Below are positions 1 through 7,571 of a DNA stretch of 64,000 nucleotides, piece by piece. This stretch comes from Peribacillus butanolivorans (GTDB taxonomy: Bacteria > Bacillota > Bacilli > Bacillales > DSM-1321): positions 140 to 64,139 of the forward strand of contig NZ_LGYA01000011.1 of NCBI RefSeq assembly GCF_001273755.1. Reading direction: 5' to 3'. Every line of letters starts with the position of its first letter. Positions within the stretch are counted from its first letter, which is position 1. Position numbers and translations under genes: made by a program. The notes beneath the pieces were generated by a model that was not told the DNA's origin, searched no databases, and worked only from the letters and a program-made list of their open reading frames with translations.

Positions 1-186
1 TCGCTTTATCTCTTAGCGACATTTAATATCTTAACATCTTACCTCTGCTTCGTCAATAACTTTTTTTAAAAAGTTTTTTGTTCTTTTTTTAAAAGCTATT
101 ATCTTGCAGCAACTTTTATAATATACCAGCGTATAAATTAATAGTCAATAGATTTTTTAAATTTAATTCACTTTTAAAAATCAGGA
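1..186. other. AT-rich intergenic stretch at window edge
   Basis: Very AT-rich sequence with long T and A runs and no ORF, tRNA or rRNA that I can recognise. In B. subtilis an rRNA operon lies beyond pdaB on this side, so this may be the flank of such an operon, but none of its sequence is visible here. Confidence 0.4.
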
Positions 187-417
187 CTAATTCTTCTCAT
201 TAAAGTTTGTTTTTACTCTCATATAAATAAGGCATTCCTTTTCTGTACCTAGCCTTTTAAACAACCTGAAAAGGATATTATATTTTTCATTTATAGCTCT
301 TTTAACTATGCAATCGATTCTATCATCTTGTAAATCAAATAATATTTCATCCATCTCTCTTTTTAAGAGGTACTCTAATTCCTTCTTTTCTTTTTCATTA
401 ATCAATAAGCCAAGCAT
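187..417 (-). CDS. small conserved hypothetical protein, 76 aa
   Basis: A 76-residue, highly charged, probably all-helical protein without signal peptide or membrane segment. It is rich in Glu/Lys/Arg and has a central Asp-Asp-Arg-Ile-Asp stretch. The start is supported by a strong GGAGGTG ribosome binding site 5 bases before the ATG, which argues for a real gene. It is divergent from pdaB. I have the impression that similar small proteins recur next to pdaB in Bacillaceae, but I cannot name a family or function. Confidence 0.6.
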   Translation of the reverse strand: MLGLLINEKEKKELEYLLKREMDEILFDLQDDRIDCIVKRAINEKYNILFRLFKRLGTEKECLIYMRVKTNFNEKN

Positions 418-549
418 AACTCACACCTCCATCAGTCATTTTTCCCCATTCATCTTAATTTTATGAATTTTTATATTGATTTTTCTGCATAACGGAACAG
501 CCTCTGCATAAATATGAAAACAAGAGCTTTTGGACAAGGGGATGGATTA

Positions 550-1302
550 ATGAAATTTTTCATGGTGCTCCAGGCAAAGAACATCAAACATTATTCGTTA
601 ATTTTACTTACGGCACTTTTTACCGCTTGGTTCCTTTTTGTACAAAACATTCTTCATTCACCTGTTTTTTCTACCGAAGATGGACCAAAAGCGGTTTATA
701 AAGGGGAAAAGAATGTAGCCATCACATTCAATATTGGCTGGGGCGATGAAAAAGCAGCCCCGATTTTAGAGACATTGAAAAAAGAAAAGATTAAATCCGC
801 TACCTTCTTCCTTTCCGGATCTTGGGCAGAACGTCACCCTGACATAGTGGATGAAATTGAAAAAGAAGGCTATGAAATCGGAATGCTCGGATACGATTAC
901 AAAGATTATTCCGATCTGGAAGACCAAGAAATCATCCGTGATATTTCAAAAGCACAGGAAGCTTTTAAAAAACTAAATGTTAAAAATATCGAGCTTTTAC
1001 GTGCGCCCACCGGACACTTTGATAAGCGCCTCCTGAAAATCAGTGAAAAATTCGGCTATACTGTGGTTCATTGGAGTATCGATTCAAAGGATTGGACTAA
1101 CCCAGGCGTTGATCGAATTGTTCATAACGTTAACAAGGCTCAAAAGGGCGATATCATCTTATTACACGCTTCAGACTCAGCAAAACAAACTAATAAAGCA
1201 TTGCCTGAACTAATAGATGAACTTCGCTCCAAAAATTTAAACTTCGTAAACGTTTCTGAGATGATCTCTAATTCATCAGCAAGCAGTGAAGAAATCCGGT
1301 AA
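550..1302 (+). CDS. pdaB: PdaB-type polysaccharide deacetylase (sporulation)
   Basis: NodB-fold polysaccharide deacetylase homologue of B. subtilis PdaB, a sigma-G-dependent protein needed to maintain spores after release. The protein is about 250 residues: a single N-terminal membrane anchor (about residues 12-32), then the deacetylase domain ending in an [12 protein letters not shown] segment. The ATG at 550 is chosen over the in-frame one at 514 because AAGGGG lies 9 bases upstream and the protein then matches the family start. Oddity: the first catalytic motif reads TFNIGWGDE, with Asn where deacetylases usually have the catalytic-base Asp (TFD), so activity on peptidoglycan is uncertain. 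It converges with kbaA on a shared terminator. No convincing promoter was found upstream. Confidence 0.93.
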   Translation: MKFFMVLQAKNIKHYSLILLTALFTAWFLFVQNILHSPVFSTEDGPKAVYKGEKNVAITFNIGWGDEKAAPILETLKKEKIKSATFFLSGSWAERHPDIVDEIEKEGYEIGMLGYDYKDYSDLEDQEIIRDISKAQEAFKKLNVKNIELLRAPTGHFDKRLLKISEKFGYTVVHWSIDSKDWTNPGVDRIVHNVNKAQKGDIILLHASDSAKQTNKALPELIDELRSKNLNFVNVSEMISNSSASSEEIR

Positions 1303-1330
1303 CATCATTTACTAGAACACAAAAACACAA

Positions 1331-1380
1331 AAAAAACTGCGTACTAAGGGTCATGCTTAACCTTTAGTACGCAGTTTTCT
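1331..1380. terminator. bidirectional terminator, pdaB/kbaA
   Basis: Near-perfect 18-bp inverted repeat (1333-1350 against 1361-1378) with a 10-base loop. It is flanked by A-runs on the left and T-runs on the right, so it can end both converging transcripts. Confidence 0.85.
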
Positions 1381-1433
1381 ATATGTAGAATTTCTTATGT
1401 ATTCCGCTTTCCAATAAGGTTAGCCACTTTTAC

Positions 1434-2111
1434 CTACTTCCCTAATTCTCCTGCTTTTAATTTCTTTCCCTTTGCTTTAGTTTGCATCCGTGTTTTTTTA
1501 CTGGCTAATTCTTTTTGTGAACGATCGATTAATTTGCTTAAAACCAATAATTGATAAGCATTGCATACTAGTAATGGAAACAGCATGAAGTAGAGCCAGC
1601 CTTCATCATTAGAACTTAGTACAGGTATCCACTCTAATACTGTGGCCACAACCATAAAAAACATCGCCGGAATAAATGACTGTTTATTTGTTTGTTTCAT
1701 TTTAAAATAGGCCGTAATCAACGCTGCGGCTAATACAACCAAAGCTAACACAATGTAGGAACTAATCCCCTCACCTGAACCAAAATTAAGATATCGTAAA
1801 TAGACTAGATCAAATACAACGAAAAGAATAAGTACGAGTTGTACTGCATTCCATAAGGAAGCACTTTTAAATATCCCTAGACCGAAACGATGTATCGTTA
1901 AATAGGCAAAAAAACCAGCTTGGCTTATGACACTAAAAATTAATCCGACACCGAATAACCATAAAAACGTTGAAAGAATGGCACTGATTTCAAAAGAAGA
2001 AAAATAAGGCTTAAACTCACTCCAACGAGCTAAGAACCCTACAACTCCGCCCGTTACACCACCGATAAGCAATGTTGTTAAAAACAATTTAACTAAATTA
2101 CGGCTGTTCAT
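1434..2111 (-). CDS. kbaA: KbaA, KinB-signalling activation membrane protein
   Basis: A 225-residue integral membrane protein with about six hydrophobic segments and a basic C-terminal tail rich in Lys. It matches KbaA of B. subtilis in size, topology and position next to gerD. KbaA is required for the KinB branch of the sporulation phosphorelay, acting in the membrane upstream of Spo0F phosphorylation. The ATG is preceded by GGAGG at good spacing. It is divergent from gerD and convergent with pdaB, the same arrangement as in B. subtilis. Confidence 0.88.
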   Translation of the reverse strand: MNSRNLVKLFLTTLLIGGVTGGVVGFLARWSEFKPYFSSFEISAILSTFLWLFGVGLIFSVISQAGFFAYLTIHRFGLGIFKSASLWNAVQLVLILFVVFDLVYLRYLNFGSGEGISSYIVLALVVLAAALITAYFKMKQTNKQSFIPAMFFMVVATVLEWIPVLSSNDEGWLYFMLFPLLVCNAYQLLVLSKLIDRSQKELASKKTRMQTKAKGKKLKAGELGK

Positions 2112-2188
2112 CGTTTTCCTCCATACATTTCTATTTCATTTCCTTAATTGTACCAACCAAATTTGGAAAAATCCACTTATTCTACAAG

Positions 2189-2218
2189 GGAATAATATCG
2201 TCGATTGGAACCATATTA
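2189..2218 (+). promoter_or_regulatory. sigma-G-like promoter of gerD
   Basis: GGAATA (2189-2194), a 17-bp spacer, then CATATTA (2212-2218). This matches the forespore sigma-G pattern. The predicted start near 2226 leaves a short leader whose AAAGGGG site favours the ATG at 2249. gerD is known to be sigma-G dependent in B. subtilis. Confidence 0.7.
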
Positions 2219-2248
2219 ACAATAAGAAGGATGAAAGGGGCCCTGCGT

Positions 2249-2848
2249 ATGAGAGTGGGAGTTGCTTTGCTTTTCATGTCATTCTTACTCGTTTGTTCCG
2301 GTTGTGCGCAGAATGGAGCAAGCGCAGATAAAAATGAGTATGAAGAGACAAAGAAAATGGTCGTCGATATTTTAAAAACAGACGATGGAAAAAAAGCCAT
2401 CCAGGATATCATTTCTGATGAGAAAACAAAAACTGAACTTATTATGGACTCAGAGATCATTAAGAAATCCATTGAAGATACGGTCACTTCAGATAAAGGG
2501 AAGGAATTTTGGAAAAAGGCCTTTAAAGATCCTGAATTTACCTCTGCCTATGCTAAAGCTTTAAAAGACGAACACAAAAAGGTATTGAAAGAATTAACCA
2601 ATGACCCTCAGTATCGCGGAATGCTTATTGAAATTTTAAAAGACCCAGATTTGGAAAAAGAAATGAATAAGTTATTGAAGACTAAAGACATGCGGACCAT
2701 TTATAAAGAAGTTATCATAGAAACTATGGATAGTCCTTTAGTTCAAGCGAAGATCCAAGAAAGATTGGACCAAGCTGTAACAAAAGCAGCTGAAAAGGCA
2801 ACAAAAGCGGAATCAGGTGATAAAACTGAGAAAAAAGACAAAGAATAA
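2249..2848 (+). CDS. gerD: GerD spore germination lipoprotein
   Basis: About 199 residues with a lipoprotein signal peptide (lipobox ending SGC, cysteine at about residue 19) followed by a charged, helical body. The segment KKMVVDILKTDDGKKAI is the GerD hallmark. GerD is the scaffold lipoprotein in the inner spore membrane that clusters GerA-type receptors into the germinosome. The ATG at 2249 is preferred to the one at 2231, which would lie only a few bases from the predicted transcript start. The C-terminal tail is very rich in Lys, Glu and Thr and looks disordered. The gene ends at a strong terminator. Confidence 0.92.
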   Translation: MRVGVALLFMSFLLVCSGCAQNGASADKNEYEETKKMVVDILKTDDGKKAIQDIISDEKTKTELIMDSEIIKKSIEDTVTSDKGKEFWKKAFKDPEFTSAYAKALKDEHKKVLKELTNDPQYRGMLIEILKDPDLEKEMNKLLKTKDMRTIYKEVIIETMDSPLVQAKIQERLDQAVTKAAEKATKAESGDKTEKKDKE

Positions 2849-2850
2849 CA

Positions 2851-2886
2851 AAAGGCTGATTCCAATTGGAATCAGCCTTTATTTTT
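2851..2886. terminator. bidirectional terminator, gerD/salA
   Basis: Perfect 13-bp stem AAAGGCTGATTCC with a 4-base loop (2851-2880), followed by a T-rich stretch. It separates two convergent genes. Confidence 0.88.
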
Positions 2887-3943
2887 ATTGCAACTTTTCA
2901 ATGACTTTTTTAGCAATATCTTCATAAATTCTGCCTAATCTATGGTCTGCTGCGTAAATAGAAGGTGCAAAATCTTCTTCGTTCCAATCTGGCTGTTGCA
3001 AAGGAAGCTGCCCTAAGACTTCTGTACGTAGTTCATCTGCAAGCTTCGCACCGCCGCCTTTACCGAATACATATTCTTTTTCACCTGTCGTTTTACTCTC
3101 GAAGAACGACATGTTTTCAATGACACCAATGACTTCATGTTCAGTCTTGATGGCCATCGCGCCCGCTCTTGCTGCAACAAAGGCTGCAGTTGGATGCGGT
3201 GTCGTTACGATAATTTCCTTACACGAAGGAAGCATTGTATGCACGTCCAACGCAACATCGCCTGTACCCGGTGGTAAATCAAGGACTAAATAATCTAACT
3301 CTCCCCATTCTACCTCGTTAAAGAAACTGTTCAGCATCTTTCCTAGCATTGGCCCTCTCCAGATAATAGGCGCGTTATCTTCTACAAAGAAGCCCATTGA
3401 GATAACCTGAACACCAAAACGTTCCACAGGAATAATTTTCTCCCCACGCACCACCGGCCTTTTTGTAATCCCCATCATATCTGGTACGCTAAAACCATAA
3501 ATATCAGCGTCCACAAGTCCAACCTTTTTACCAAGTCGTGCAAGTGAAGTAGCAAAGTTCACTGAAATCGTTGATTTACCAACTCCCCCCTTACCACTAG
3601 CAATCGCAATGAATTGCGTCTTGCTATTCGGTCCAAGTAAACCTTGATCCACTTCATCTTGTGGTATATTATCACGATGCTTGGATAACTCTTCTTCAGA
3701 AAGTTCTGTGAAACGAATCCCTACAGATTCTGCCCCGCCTTCTTTCAGCAAGTTTACCACTTCCGTTTGCATTTGCATTTGCTCGGCAGTCCCTGTTTTT
3801 GCGATGGCAAGCTTAACGCTTACATGATTTTTTTCAGGCTTTATTTTCACTTCAATGATTCCATTTGTTTCTTCAAGGCTTTTATGTAGAAAAGGGTCTT
3901 TAAGATCCTTTAATAAATTCAGTACTTTTTCTTCAGTTAACAA
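2885..3943 (-). CDS. salA: Mrp/ApbC-family P-loop ATPase (SalA)
   Basis: Mrp/NBP35-family ATPase of about 352 residues. An N-terminal MIP18/DUF59 domain (about 1-90) is followed by a ParA-like ATPase domain with the deviant Walker A motif GKGGVGKST and the LDLPPGTGD segment. Relatives carry Fe-S clusters; in B. subtilis SalA is also a regulator of exoprotease expression. The longest frame begins at a GTG at 3952, but the AAAGGGG site overlaps that codon and is 8 bases from the TTG at 3943, so TTG is chosen; it also gives the length of B. subtilis SalA. It lies downstream of cwlD, separated by a terminator. Confidence 0.9.
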   Translation of the reverse strand: MLTEEKVLNLLKDLKDPFLHKSLEETNGIIEVKIKPEKNHVSVKLAIAKTGTAEQMQMQTEVVNLLKEGGAESVGIRFTELSEEELSKHRDNIPQDEVDQGLLGPNSKTQFIAIASGKGGVGKSTISVNFATSLARLGKKVGLVDADIYGFSVPDMMGITKRPVVRGEKIIPVERFGVQVISMGFFVEDNAPIIWRGPMLGKMLNSFFNEVEWGELDYLVLDLPPGTGDVALDVHTMLPSCKEIIVTTPHPTAAFVAARAGAMAIKTEHEVIGVIENMSFFESKTTGEKEYVFGKGGGAKLADELRTEVLGQLPLQQPDWNEEDFAPSIYAADHRLGRIYEDIAKKVIEKLQ

Positions 3944-4051
3944 GTCGAGCACCCCTTTGAATTCGTTTTATTTTCCCATTTAAGTATACCATATCACTTA
4001 AATAAAGCTTATTATCTGCCCTTTAAGTGAGCACATGACTTTTATCTCAAT

Positions 4052-4080
4052 AATAAAAAGGCCTTGTACCATACAAGACC
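4052..4080 (-). terminator. terminator of cwlD
   Basis: On the minus strand a 9-bp stem (4060-4068 with 4072-4080, one G-U pair) closes a 3-base loop and is followed by TTTTTATT. Confidence 0.75.
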
Positions 4081-4092
4081 CGAACTAGAGAA

Positions 4093-4809
4093 TCACTCTT
4101 CATCTGAAAGTTTTTCCTCTGTGAAATACCGTAAAATCCCCATATAAATCGAACTTGCAATCTTTTCTTGATACCCATCACTGATAAGGCGTTCCCTTTC
4201 CTCCGTATTAGAAAGAAAGCCAATTTCAACAAGCGCCCCTGGTTTCTTCGTATAATTCATCAAATACACATTATTAATCGTTTTTGCATCTCGCTTTGTA
4301 TTTTCTAGGTTTCTTATGATTTCAGTCTGAATAAACTTTGCCACCTGTTCATTTTCCTCAAACCTTTTTGTATAAAATGTTTGAGCACCTTTTGATGATG
4401 CTGACGGAAAAGAATTTAAATGAATACTTAAAAATAAATCCGCTTCTGAATCATTAATCATTTCAACCCGATTTCGCAGGTCTTCCTGTTTTCGCTGACG
4501 GATCCCTTTTGTATCCCCTTGTGCCAAATCTTCATCTTTCTCACGAGTCATAATGACAAGAGCACCCTGTTCCTGTAAATAGTCCCTAACCTTTAACGAA
4601 ACAGAAAGGGCAATTTCTTTTTCCATTACCTCTTGCACATTTGCCCCGCCATCCATTCCTCCATGTCCAGCATCCAGAACGATTACCTTACCTGCCAAGG
4701 GAAGGTTCCAGGAGTCCCAAGAATCATCTTCAACAAATTTGAAAGTTACAATTAAAAAAAGGATAAACAATCCCATCGCGATTCCTGTATATTTTAACTT
4801 ACTACGCAT
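4093..4809 (-). CDS. cwlD: CwlD N-acetylmuramoyl-L-alanine amidase
   Basis: Amidase_3 family zinc amidase, about 238 residues. It has an N-terminal signal anchor (about residues 8-26), the zinc motif VLDAGHGGMDGG, the second-ligand Glu in MEKEIALS, the LSIHLNSF motif and the terminal EIGFLSN motif. In sporulation CwlD strips the peptide side chains from muramic acid so that PdaA can form muramic-delta-lactam in the spore cortex. The ATG at 4809 follows GGAAGGAG by 7 bases, while the longer frame to 4860 lacks a binding site. A CATACTTT box (4842-4849, minus strand) could be a sporulation-sigma -10 element, but no clear -35 is visible. Confidence 0.93.
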   Translation of the reverse strand: MRSKLKYTGIAMGLFILFLIVTFKFVEDDSWDSWNLPLAGKVIVLDAGHGGMDGGANVQEVMEKEIALSVSLKVRDYLQEQGALVIMTREKDEDLAQGDTKGIRQRKQEDLRNRVEMINDSEADLFLSIHLNSFPSASSKGAQTFYTKRFEENEQVAKFIQTEIIRNLENTKRDAKTINNVYLMNYTKKPGALVEIGFLSNTEERERLISDGYQEKIASSIYMGILRYFTEEKLSDEE

Positions 4810-4895
4810 GAACGTTCTCCTTCCACTAGTCCCTTTATCTAAAAGTATGGGACAAACCATGGAATTAGAACAAAGAATGGATACTTCACTCCTTC

Positions 4896-5321
4896 TTAGT
4901 GCAACTTCATTTTATATCGCTTTTCACCCGTCTTAAAGCCGTCCATCCACCATTCACCTACAAACCCTTCACAGCAATAAAACAAACCTTCATTGAAAGC
5001 GTTATTTGCCGTCACTTCCCGCCAATACAAAATAAAATTAAAAAGGGTATCAATCAAAAATTTCTCTTCCCTCCAGCACCGAGCCCTTACATCATCCTCC
5101 GACTCACCATAATAGCCAAACTTACTATAGTTAGCTCCCAATAAATAGGCCTCAATGGCAACATCAAAATAGCCTTCCTCCAACACCTCCATGAAATCCT
5201 GTCCAAAGTAACGCTGAATCCTCCCCTTCATATCCTCGATTGAAAGTTCCCTAAGTAACCTTCGCTCAAACTTCAACTGCCTCTCCCTTTGCATCTCCTG
5301 TAAACCTAAAATCACAGCCAT
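4896..5321 (-). CDS. ybaK: YbaK-family protein (DUF2521)
   Basis: About 141 residues. It matches the B. subtilis YbaK family by the LKFERRLLRELS segment near the N-terminus, the EAYLLGANYSKFGY core and the C-terminal GEKRYKMKLH. The function is unknown. Two adjacent ATGs at 5324 and 5321 follow a GGAGGTG site; the second has the better spacing. It is the last conserved backbone gene before the inserted region; in B. subtilis ybaJ and then rpsI follow, but ybaJ is not seen here. Confidence 0.85.
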   Translation of the reverse strand: MAVILGLQEMQRERQLKFERRLLRELSIEDMKGRIQRYFGQDFMEVLEEGYFDVAIEAYLLGANYSKFGYYGESEDDVRARCWREEKFLIDTLFNFILYWREVTANNAFNEGLFYCCEGFVGEWWMDGFKTGEKRYKMKLH

Positions 5322-5333
5322 CATATCACCTCC

Positions 5334-5346
5334 GGGGTCAGACCCC
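5334..5346. repeat. GGGGTCAGACCCC palindrome
   Basis: A perfect 13-base palindrome with one central base, lying directly upstream of the ybaK binding site, so any hairpin would sit against it. The motif resembles palindromes I recall near REP-associated (TnpA-REP type) transposases in Bacillaceae. A single copy in this window does not prove that. Confidence 0.4.
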
Positions 5347-5402
5347 ATTTCCCAAATTATTTCCCAAGTAATATGTAGTTTTTGCGTTCTATCATGAACC
5401 AT

Positions 5403-5591
5403 TCATTTATACAGTTGGCAATAATTAATGAGGATAGTTTTAGATATGTTTATAAACGCCAATAATATCAAAATTAACATTTGAAGACTGAAGTAGACGA
5501 CTTGTACCTTAGACCTTATTTTTACGTTCTTTTGTTTAGAAGAAGCATGTAATAAGACTCCCCTTAGATTAAGGAGGTAATCCTCTACCAT
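5403..5591 (-). other. left edge of insertion, unassigned 62-codon frame
   Basis: Between ybaK and the LysR remnant lies about 300 bp without a recognisable gene. The longest frame would encode 62 residues with one hydrophobic segment, but there is no ribosome binding site and I recognise no family. It is most likely decayed DNA. Confidence 0.25.
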
Positions 5592-5599
5592 CTATGTTG

Positions 5600-5648
5600 A
5601 AAAAGGCAGGCAACACCGTCTTGGATGTAATGCCTGCCACCTTATTTT
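5600..5648 (-). terminator. terminator of the LysR remnant
   Basis: 8-bp stem GGCAGGCA (5605-5612 with 5631-5638), 18-base loop, and a T-run on the minus strand directly after the stem. It sits just past the stop codon of the LysR fragment. Confidence 0.65.
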
Positions 5649-5658
5649 TATTAAGATT

Positions 5659-6270
5659 TTATAGATAGAAATATTTACTTACTTCATGTTTAAAAAAACC
5701 AGAGGTGAATTCCCGGAAATCTATTGCAGCTTGAGAGAGATAGTGAGTTTTTTTCCATGCTATCCCAATCGTTCGTTTGCAATTCGAATAGGTGATTGGA
5801 ATCTGAACGGTTTTCGGCATTGATTGGCATAATAAAGACAATTGAGGCGTGAATGAAACACCCATTCCCATTTCTACAAGTCGGAGTATTGCTCCTGCTT
5901 CTTCTAGTTCAATTGGGGTGTAAGGTTCAAAGTCCGCTTCCCTGCAATACTCATCCGTAACGTCCCGGAATCCGTACCCTGACGTTCTGCTGATGAAGGT
6001 CTCATTTGCTGCTTCATGAAGAGCAATGGATTTTTGCTTTGCTAAGTGGTGGCTTGGTGGTACCGATAAAAAAATCTCTTCTTCTAATTAAGGGCATCCA
6101 TTCAATGTCGTCTCCATAAATAGGACTCATTGAAATACAAAGGCCGACTTCGACATTCTCTAGTTGTTTTTTCATCCCAGTGGATGAAGCTGAATACTGG
6201 CTAATATGTACATTAGGGTTAAGTTTCATAAATTCAACGATTAATATAGGAAAAATATGTGAAAACATGG
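5659..6270 (-). pseudogene. truncated LysR-family regulator (effector domain only)
   Basis: The minus strand reads as the C-terminal two thirds of a LysR-type regulator: PILIVEFMKLNPNVHISQYS and the following sensing-domain segments, then, after a frameshift near 6040-6060, LHEAANETFISRTSGYGFRD and a terminal stretch containing LRLVEMGMGVSF. The helix-turn-helix N-terminus is missing: at about 6266 the sequence jumps into unrelated dehydrogenase sequence on the opposite strand. It keeps its own terminator. It is a non-functional remnant, so its former target genes cannot be assigned. Confidence 0.75.
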
Positions 6271-6332
6271 TGACATCTACTATTGAAGCTTTCGGCCAAA
6301 TTGACATTGTTGTAAACAACGCTGGTGCAATT
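6268..6332 (+). pseudogene. short-chain dehydrogenase fragment
   Basis: About 20 codons reading TSTIEAFGQIDIVVNNAGA, the classical NNAG motif region of short-chain dehydrogenases/reductases. It is fused in frame to an MFS transporter half downstream and joined head-to-head with the LysR fragment upstream. No other part of a dehydrogenase gene is present. Confidence 0.7.
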
Positions 6333-6788
6333 ATTGTAAGCATTAGTACTTTATCAAACTTCGTTGGTCTTCTAAGTTTTGGTGTGATTTATGATAAATT
6401 TGGTTCGTACATTGCGTTATTGATTAACTTAATTATGACGATTTCCGCTTTATTATTAATGACGGTAGCAACAAATATGCAGTTTTTTATTTTCTGTATC
6501 ATCATGTTAGGGTTCTCATTTGGAGGTTTACTCGTCGTATTCCCTCCACTTACAAGCCAATCATTTGGTCCTAAAAACCTTGGAATGAACTATGCAATCG
6601 TATTCTTGGGTTACTCTGGTGGTGCGTTCGTTGGTCCACGTATCGCTTCTTACTTCAAAGAAACAACGGGACCCTTTACAACAGCTTACATCTCTGCCGC
6701 TATTTTGACTGCAATTGGTATCGTTCTAGTAGGGCTTATTCTTTACATGAATAAAAAGAAACAACAAAGCCAAGTTAGTGTAAACTAA
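6333..6788 (+). pseudogene. C-terminal half of an MFS transporter
   Basis: About 150 codons carrying six hydrophobic segments and the inter-helix motif FGVIYDKFG, equal to the second half (helices 7-12) of a major facilitator transporter. The FPPLTSQSFGPKNLGMNYAI segment resembles the oxalate/formate antiporter-like (OxlT/YhjX) branch. The N-terminal six helices are absent and replaced by the dehydrogenase sliver. A 202-codon open frame from 6180 runs through the junction, but it has no plausible function as a unit. A terminator follows. Confidence 0.75.
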
Positions 6789-6892
6789 TCATAATTCTTT
6801 AGCCTTTATTACCCTTTATCCTATTGCTATTATCGATAAATTAGACATGATTTTCCGCTAAAGTAATTAAGGATTATCATCAATAATTTGTT

Positions 6893-6924
6893 AAGCGTAG
6901 CCTTTTGGGTTACGCTATTTTTAT
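6893..6924 (+). terminator. terminator of the MFS remnant
   Basis: Stem AGCGTA/TACGCT with extra partly paired bases and a T-rich loop, followed by ATTTTTATT on the plus strand. Confidence 0.6.
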
Positions 6925-7292
6925 TACCATTAATAGCTTTCTTCTTATTATGGAGTATAACTATCCCTCCGGTAACTTGCTTCTCGGGTTGCTTCTCGAG
7001 GCTATCCCTGCCACCGCGGGTCGCTCACTGTTAGCGTCGCTAAAATTCTTTTATACGTCCCCTGTACTTCATTCATACTTTCCACTACCTAATAATAGCT
7101 TTGTATTCTAAAAGGATCTTCTACTGGCTAATAAGTAATTCCATGTTTGAAAAATCCAGCATTTACTTTTGAGTTAACATTGGAATATTTTTCTACCCAA
7201 GTATCATGATGTAAAGCCATTATATGTACCCCAACTTACATAATGTCAGAATTTTCAGTTTTCTTTGATTGCATCCATATTAACTTCATCCG
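6925..7292. other. degenerate sequence without recognisable gene
   Basis: About 370 bp with no supported gene. A locally more GC-rich patch (about 6970-7050) contains a short direct repeat of TTGCTTCTCG. On the minus strand, about 7140-7220 gives a frame fragment that ends in GFFKHGITY, which I could not assign. It looks like decayed remains of former insertions. Confidence 0.3.
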
Positions 7293-7415
7293 TTAGAAGT
7301 TCGGATCATTTAATATTTTTCCATAGGCATCTTTTAAATAATGTTGATTCCAGCCGCCGCTTAAAAGAAGGACACAGATGCAAGCAAGATAGCAGAAGAA
7401 ATTTGAATTTTTCAT
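7293..7415 (-). pseudogene. possible Ger(x)C-type lipoprotein N-terminus
   Basis: A 40-codon frame: a hydrophobic leader ending LLLSGGWNQHYLKDA. This resembles the start of spore-germination Ger(x)C lipoproteins (typically a lipobox ...SGCW followed by Asn and a LKD/LND segment), but the lipidated Cys is Gly here and the protein breaks off after 40 residues. The ribosome binding site is weak. The assignment rests on a short motif only. Confidence 0.3.
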
Positions 7416-7571
7416 ACTCACACAGCTCTCTGCAATTCTTTTTTTCCGTGTATGACAGAAACCAATAAAAAGATAGATGGTAAAACTTACGTCTCTTTTT
7501 AAAGCTGGAACGTGGTGCAAAGCGAATCTATGTTTCTATTAATCGTTTTCCGCAACAGAGCCGGATGAGGT

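Noticed and set aside
486-513. TGCATA/CATAAAT pair as a sigma-G promoter for pdaB
   Set aside because: The spacer is only 15 bp, too short for sigma-G; an alternative TGAATT-18-CATAACG pair has a poor -10, so neither is claimed.
4842-4870. Sigma-E-type promoter for cwlD
   Set aside because: A CATACTTT -10-like box exists but no acceptable -35 at the right distance.
4899-5144. Plus-strand frames inside ybaK, ribosomal and polymerase genes
   Set aside because: They are antisense shadows of strongly conserved minus-strand genes and lack binding sites or known motifs.
6180-6788. 202-codon open frame taken as one intact membrane protein
   Set aside because: Its first part is antisense to the LysR remnant, the next 20 codons are a dehydrogenase motif and only the last 150 are MFS; it is a mosaic, not a gene.
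7530-7570. GGCTCTGTTGC on the minus strand resembles IS6-family terminal repeats
   Set aside because: Only 11 bases match, no partner repeat and no transposase remains were found; it may be coincidence.
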